Below, piece by piece: positions 7,443-10,609 of a stretch of 10,609 nt of DNA (the stretch's first letter is position 1; every line of letters begins with the position of its first letter). The DNA is from an uncultured Streptococcus sp. Lineage in GTDB: Bacteria > Bacillota > Bacilli > Lactobacillales > Aerococcaceae. The position numbers were made by a program, and so were the translations under genes. The DNA lies in the NCBI GenBank assembly GCA_916050055.1, contig CAJZJY010000031.1:1-10609 (forward strand), in the 5' to 3' direction. Below the pieces are notes generated by a model. It worked only from the letters and a program-made list of their open reading frames with translations, searched no databases and had not been told where the DNA came from.

Positions 7443-8171
7443 ATGAAATCATTAAAAAAATTAGTAGCGCTAATTTCTCTAGCGTTTTTAACAACAATTT
7501 TCGCTTCTAATTTCACTACTGCATACGCAGATGGTACGATTCAAGTTAATATCACGAATATTGATTTTGATTCACTTTCTAATTCTGAAAAAGAATTAAT
7601 CATTTCTGGGAAACCTTTGGGAGAAGTCAACTCTACTACTTCTGTAAAATTAATTTACAAAAAAGTAGGATGTATAGTTGATAAACCTTCTCTTCCAAAC
7701 ACTGGGACATCAACAGGTTTAGTGACACTTGGTGCAGGAATCCTCGTCTTGGGCGCAGCCTATGCTCTATTAAAATCAAATAAAGGTAAAAAGTTAGTTA
7801 CTATTTTATTTGTAATGGGAGCTGGTAGCATCCTTGTTAGAGCTGTTGACGCTTCACAAGTAACTTTAAACGGTGAAACTAAAGTAGTCTCTATTTCACA
7901 ACTAGAAGAAATTACTATAGATGAAATTGATTGTTATGAATATGTTGGATATATCATTGTTAAAGGTAATGAAACAACAACAGTCACTACTGAGACTGGA
8001 ACAAATAAAGTAACAACAACTGAAATACCTACAACAGAGACACCTACTACTGAAGGAACAACAACTGGTGAAACAACCACTGAGGAAACTACAGAAGAAA
8101 CAACTGAGGAAGAACAAACAGAATCAGAAGAAGAAGTTACTGTAAAACCAGGAACCCCTTCTCCAGCATAA
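7443..8171 (+). CDS. Secreted protein with an internal LPNTG sorting signal (paralogue B)
   Basis: 242 residues, clearly homologous to the preceding gene over its whole length, and of no family I can name. Order: signal peptide 1-29 (AYA before D30); ectodomain 1 about 30-83 with SVKLIYKK and C77; LPNTG 84-88; hydrophobic segment about 92-110; basic loop KSNKGKK 111-117; second hydrophobic segment 118-132 followed by RAVDAS, a second signal-peptidase-like site; ectodomain 2 (138-175) with ITIDEIDCYEYVGYII and C164; Thr/Glu-rich linker 177-229; tail EEVTVKPGTPSPA. The ATG is supported by AAAAGGAAAG (7425-7434). Best kept with paralogue A are CxVDKPxLPNTG and EIxCYEYVGYII, the two cysteine blocks, and the terminal PGTPSP. 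It has its own promoter and a strong terminator, so the pair is tandem but separately transcribed. Confidence 0.87.
   Translation: MKSLKKLVALISLAFLTTIFASNFTTAYADGTIQVNITNIDFDSLSNSEKELIISGKPLGEVNSTTSVKLIYKKVGCIVDKPSLPNTGTSTGLVTLGAGILVLGAAYALLKSNKGKKLVTILFVMGAGSILVRAVDASQVTLNGETKVVSISQLEEITIDEIDCYEYVGYIIVKGNETTTVTTETGTNKVTTTEIPTTETPTTEGTTTGETTTEETTEETTEEEQTESEEEVTVKPGTPSPA
7971..8129 (+). repeat. Thr/Glu-rich low-complexity coding repeat, paralogue B
   Basis: Irregular array of ACA/ACT and GAA/GAG codons coding for TTTEIPTTETPTTEGTTTGE and similar. It is longer and more acidic than in paralogue A, as expected if such arrays expand and contract by slippage. The long open frames on the opposite strand here are a by-product of the repeat. 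Confidence 0.75.
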
Positions 8172-8183
8172 TAATTCAATTCA

Positions 8184-8214
8184 AAAAGAGGTAGATACTA
8201 AATCTACCTCTTTT
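8184..8214. terminator. Bidirectional terminator between paralogue B and the convergent gene
   Basis: Perfect 13-bp arms AAAAGAGGTAGAT (8184-8196) and ATCTACCTCTTTT (8202-8214) around the loop ACTAA, with A- and T-runs at the outer ends. The stop codon of the minus-strand gene (8213-8215) overlaps the edge of the stem. Confidence 0.93.
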
Positions 8215-8854
8215 AATTTACTTCATTCATATAAATGGTTTGATAAAACGGAATTAATTCCTTCAATGCATCCGAAAGTTCTTCTTCAATTCCATCTTTG
8301 GTACTTTCAAGAAATACTGGCCTTCTTAAAATGACTTTACGAATTTCTCCCTCTTTAACAGCTCTTGTTAATTTATCTCTATTAGATTCGTTACCTTCAT
8401 AAGCCATTGCATTCTTTTGAAAATCAGATGCTACATATACAATATTACTATTAGGTTCACACTCTAATACTTTATTTTGCAAACGTACAGAGTTGTCATT
8501 CTTTTTACGTTCGATAAAACTCAATTCTACATATACGCCCAATTTATTTTCTTGATTAAATAAACGTAATGCAAAAGATGGATTTCCTTCATCTTGCCCC
8601 TCTTCGATAAAGTATCTCCAAAAGGCTGGTCTTACCACTTGGGCTTGATTCATCCATTGACTAACCCGGTCCATGAAAAATGTATGGAAGTTCTTATAAA
8701 ACACTTCCGTTAACTTTGTAAATTCCTGTCTTGCATCTTGCCCAGCTTTCTTCAACTGTTCCATTTCTTCTGCAATTTCTGGAAACTTTACGGGATTCCT
8801 ATATTTCACTTTGTCATAACGGAAAAATTGTTTCATTTTTTCAATCGAGATCAT
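8213..8854 (-). CDS. Cytoplasmic protein of uncertain family (possibly HI_0552-like)
   Basis: A 213-residue soluble protein with no signal peptide or membrane segment. From memory, its layout (FPEIAEEMEQLKKAG near 24-38, QAQVVRPAFWRYF near 70-82, LGVYVELSFIERKK near 104-117, QNKVLE, and a basic EIRKVILRRPVFL near 170-182) resembles the HI_0552 family, sometimes labelled 'glucose-6-phosphate 1-dehydrogenase family'. I see no dehydrogenase motif and would not use that name. Its ATG overlaps the TAA of the upstream racemase-family gene by one base (TAATG), and its AGGAGG ribosome site (8862-8867) lies inside that gene, so translation is coupled. The two proteins are likely made together. A bidirectional terminator begins at the stop codon. 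Confidence 0.75.
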   Translation of the reverse strand: MISIEKMKQFFRYDKVKYRNPVKFPEIAEEMEQLKKAGQDARQEFTKLTEVFYKNFHTFFMDRVSQWMNQAQVVRPAFWRYFIEEGQDEGNPSFALRLFNQENKLGVYVELSFIERKKNDNSVRLQNKVLECEPNSNIVYVASDFQKNAMAYEGNESNRDKLTRAVKEGEIRKVILRRPVFLESTKDGIEEELSDALKELIPFYQTIYMNEVN

Positions 8855-9513
8855 TACTTTCCCTCCTGAATATGGCTCTTCAATCGGTCAATCATATAGA
8901 CACCCACATCAATAATTGGAATATTTGAGAGTTGTTCTAATTCTGTCTTTACATATGGGAAGTGCGTACACCCTAGTACGACTGCTTCAATCTCTGTACT
9001 TTCAAAATAGTGGAATAAACTTTGAAAATCGAATTGTTTAATAATCTCCTCTTCTGGTTTTCCAGTTTCGATTGCTTTAACCAGTTCTAGCATCGTCACA
9101 CCAAACACCTTAAGATTAGGATTAGCAATATATAGATTGTTTTCTACCCCTGTTAATCCATGAGAATTAGCTGCCATTACGGCTAAATAATTATGTTCTA
9201 CCCCAAGTGTTCGATACATTTGCATCGGAGTAATCATTGGGAGTTTATATTCTTCTTGTAATTTGTCGAAATTTACAACTGAACTAAGGGAATTACAGTA
9301 AACAAAAACAGCGTCGATGTCATTTTTTATCCCATCAAGTACACCTCTAATGTACTGCTCTCTTTCTTCTTCCTCTAAAGATTGAAAAGTTGTTTGTTCG
9401 ACTGGATTTTTAGAAATAGGAACAGAAATTGTCTGAGTGAAACCATTTTTCTTTAGCAAATCAACGCCTAGCTTCGTGTCCATAGGTGTTCCTGCCATCA
9501 CAGCAATCCGCAT
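8854..9513 (-). CDS. Aspartate/glutamate racemase family protein
   Basis: A 219-residue member of the Asp/Glu/hydantoin racemase superfamily, which interconverts L and D amino acids without cofactor by two cysteines acting on opposite faces. Both are present: C73 in VFVYCNSLSS and C182 in VVLGCTHFPY (the second is almost identical to the MurI motif, with H184). The N-terminal MRIAVMAGTPMDTKLG fits the substrate-binding loop position. It is shorter than MurI (about 265), so a specialised racemase rather than the cell-wall MurI is likely; the substrate is unknown. Start: ATG 9511-9513 has AAAGGAG 8 bases upstream. The frame is open back to a TTG at 9540, and ATG 9517-9519 stands only 2 bases from the ribosome site, so both are less likely. 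It directly follows the efp terminator and is coupled to the next gene. Confidence 0.85.
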   Translation of the reverse strand: MRIAVMAGTPMDTKLGVDLLKKNGFTQTISVPISKNPVEQTTFQSLEEEEREQYIRGVLDGIKNDIDAVFVYCNSLSSVVNFDKLQEEYKLPMITPMQMYRTLGVEHNYLAVMAANSHGLTGVENNLYIANPNLKVFGVTMLELVKAIETGKPEEEIIKQFDFQSLFHYFESTEIEAVVLGCTHFPYVKTELEQLSNIPIIDVGVYMIDRLKSHIQEGK

Positions 9514-9530
9514 ACACATTTCTCCTTTAT

Positions 9531-9567
9531 AAAAAAACAAGGATGAACGCTTGGCTCATCCTTGTTT
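9531..9567 (-). terminator. Intrinsic terminator of efp
   Basis: In the minus-strand RNA AAACAAGGATGA-type arms (12 perfect pairs, 9556-9567 with 9535-9546) enclose a 9-base loop and are followed by a run of U (9531-9537). It lies 11 bases after the efp stop and ends only about 5 bases before the ribosome site of the racemase-family gene. Confidence 0.92.
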
Positions 9568-9577
9568 CAATAAATCA

Positions 9578-10141
9578 TTATTTAGTTGCACGACGTACGT
9601 ATGTACCTTCTGCAGTGTTAACTTCTAAGTACTCTCCTGCTTCGATGAAGTCTGGAACGTTAACTACTAAACCTGTTTCCATTGTAGCTGGTTTACCCGA
9701 ACCTGTAACTGTTGCACCTTTAATTGATGGTTGAGTTTCAGTAACTTGTAATACAACTGTTGATGGTAATGAAACCCCGATTACTTCTGAACCGTAGAAT
9801 TGGATTTTAACTTCCATGTTTTCTAGGATGTATTTTAATTCTTGTTCGATTGTTTCTTCAGGAATTTCGTATTGTTCGTATGTTTCTAAGTCCATGAATA
9901 CTCCAACGCCATCTTGGCTGTATAAGTATTGAACATCTTTTGTATCGATATGTGCACGTTCTACTTTTTCATCAGGACGCATTGTTGTATCTACTGTTGA
10001 ACCGTTACGAACGTCACGGATTTTCATACGCATTACAGTGTTCCCTTTACCTGGTTTGTGGTGGCTGATTTCCAACACTTTAATTAATTTTCCATCAAGA
10101 ATGAATGTCATTCCAGCTTTTAAATCACTTACGTTAATCAT
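9578..10141 (-). CDS. efp: Elongation factor P
   Basis: A 187-residue EF-P, which binds between the ribosomal P and E sites and relieves stalling at consecutive prolines. Domain I (KOW-like) is 1-65, with the tip loop [11 protein letters not shown]32 is the residue that carries the post-translational modification in many bacteria. OB domains II and III follow, with the EF-P signature around [20 protein letters not shown] and the usual end YVRRATK. The sequence is of lactic-acid-bacteria type ([20 protein letters not shown]). An AAAGGAG ribosome site stands upstream of the ATG. It has its own promoter and terminator. The substrate of interest nearby is speculative: the PGTPSP ends of the surface proteins contain no PPP stall motif, though paralogue A ends in PP. 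Confidence 0.98.
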   Translation of the reverse strand: MINVSDLKAGMTFILDGKLIKVLEISHHKPGKGNTVMRMKIRDVRNGSTVDTTMRPDEKVERAHIDTKDVQYLYSQDGVGVFMDLETYEQYEIPEETIEQELKYILENMEVKIQFYGSEVIGVSLPSTVVLQVTETQPSIKGATVTGSGKPATMETGLVVNVPDFIEAGEYLEVNTAEGTYVRRATK

Positions 10142-10174
10142 TTTCTGACTCCTTTTGTTAAATTTTACTTTCTA

Positions 10175-10183
10175 TTTATACCA
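10175..10183 (-). promoter_or_regulatory. Predicted efp promoter, extended -10 only
   Basis: On the minus strand TGG is followed by TATAAA (10175-10180), an extended -10 about 34 bases before the efp start. No good -35 is seen at 17 bases. A weak hairpin (ACTC-AAAA-GAGT inside A/T arms, about 10194-10220) overlaps the upstream side and could be a feeble purB terminator. Confidence 0.5.
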
Positions 10184-10225
10184 TATTTTTATTGAAAATG
10201 CACTCTTTTGAGTAATTTTATCAAT

Positions 10226-10609
10226 CTATAAAATTCCTACACGTTTAAAAATATAATCTACATTCTTAATATGGTAGTGATAATCAAACGCATCATCTAA
10301 ATCTTCTTTACTTAGAGTAGCCGTAATTTCTGGTTGTTCTTCTAAAACAGCACGGAATGGAAGTTTTTCGTCCCAAGCTTTAGCCGTACATGGTTGCACT
10401 AAATCATAAGCTTTTTCCCGACTCATTCCTTTGTCGATCAGTTTTAATAACACACGTTGACTGTAGATTAAACCAAAAGTCGCATCCATATTGCGTAACA
10501 TATTTTCTGGGAACACCGTCAAGTTTTTAACGATATTACCGAAACGACGAAGCATATAATTCAATAGAATCGTGCTATCTGGAATAATAATACGTTCAGC
10601 TGAAGAATG
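10226..10609 (-). CDS. purB: Adenylosuccinate lyase, C-terminal part
   Basis: Partial: the last 127 codons and the stop TAG (10226-10228); the frame is open to the right edge. Adenylosuccinate lyase catalyses two fumarate-releasing steps in purine synthesis (SAICAR to AICAR, adenylosuccinate to AMP). The visible part begins in HSSAERIIIPDST (the helix after the catalytic signature loop, which is itself outside the window) and continues with LNYMLRRFGNIVKNLTVFPENM, the SQRVLLKLIDKGMSREKAYD segment and the C-terminal domain-3 helices ending VDYIFKRVGIL. All agree with the short (about 430-residue) bacterial PurB class. No truncation is seen other than the window edge. It lies upstream of efp in the same direction, with no strong terminator between. 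Confidence 0.95.
   Translation of the reverse strand, partial: HSSAERIIIPDSTILLNYMLRRFGNIVKNLTVFPENMLRNMDATFGLIYSQRVLLKLIDKGMSREKAYDLVQPCTAKAWDEKLPFRAVLEEQPEITATLSKEDLDDAFDYHYHIKNVDYIFKRVGIL

Noticed and set aside
7328-7516. 62-codon minus-strand frame between the paralogues
   Set aside because: It overlaps the promoter and signal peptide of paralogue B, lacks a ribosome site and resembles no known protein.
7902-8179. Long open frames on the minus strand across the Thr-rich region, giving Cys/Ser/Val-rich products
   Set aside because: They are antisense readings of the ACA/GAA repeat, have no ribosome site and have compositions typical of repeat shadows.
9514-9540. TTG at 9540 as start of the racemase-family gene
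   Set aside because: It would start within the terminator U-run, and the ribosome site would lie inside the coding region.

Overview
The window looks like a chromosomal segment of a low-GC Firmicute of the order Lactobacillales. The evidence is the AT-rich coding, AAAGGAG-type ribosome sites, the hrcA-grpE-dnaK-dnaJ heat-shock operon under CIRCE control, an EF-P of the lactic-acid-bacteria type and LPNTG surface proteins. A Carnobacteriaceae/Aerococcaceae-like host (for example Granulicatella) would fit, but that is an inference from overall sequence feel, not a search.

Layout. The left edge holds the 5' two thirds of a magnesium transporter gene (mgtE, minus strand), divergent from a small DUF985-type cupin gene (plus strand); their promoters stand back to back. 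A near-perfect bidirectional terminator separates the cupin gene from the heat-shock operon hrcA-grpE-dnaK-dnaJ (minus strand, about 1.6-6.4 kb). That operon starts from one promoter carrying a CIRCE inverted repeat (HrcA site) just downstream of the predicted transcription start, and a good match to the CtsR heptad repeat over the -35 region, so it seems to have dual heat-shock repression. grpE starts with TTG and dnaJ with GTG, and a long hairpin lies between dnaK and dnaJ.

From 6.5 to 8.2 kb a tandem pair of paralogous secreted proteins is inserted in the opposite orientation, each gene with its own sigma-A-like promoter, inverted repeats and terminator. These are the most interesting objects here. 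Each has an N-terminal signal peptide, a short ectodomain, an internal LPNTG sortase-type motif with hydrophobic segment and basic stop, then a second signal-peptide-like segment ending in an AxA/VxA-type site, a second ectodomain, a Thr/Glu-rich linker and a shared PGTPSP terminus. Each has exactly two cysteines, one in each ectodomain. This reads like an LPXTG protein and a secreted protein fused in one ORF.

The right part (8.2-10.6 kb, minus strand) holds a translationally coupled pair, an Asp/Glu-racemase-family protein followed by a protein of uncertain family (perhaps HI_0552-like). Upstream of these are elongation factor P (efp) with its own terminator and promoter, and the 3' end of purB (adenylosuccinate lyase), which runs off the right edge. 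No tRNA, rRNA, CRISPR array, insertion sequence or phage gene was seen.
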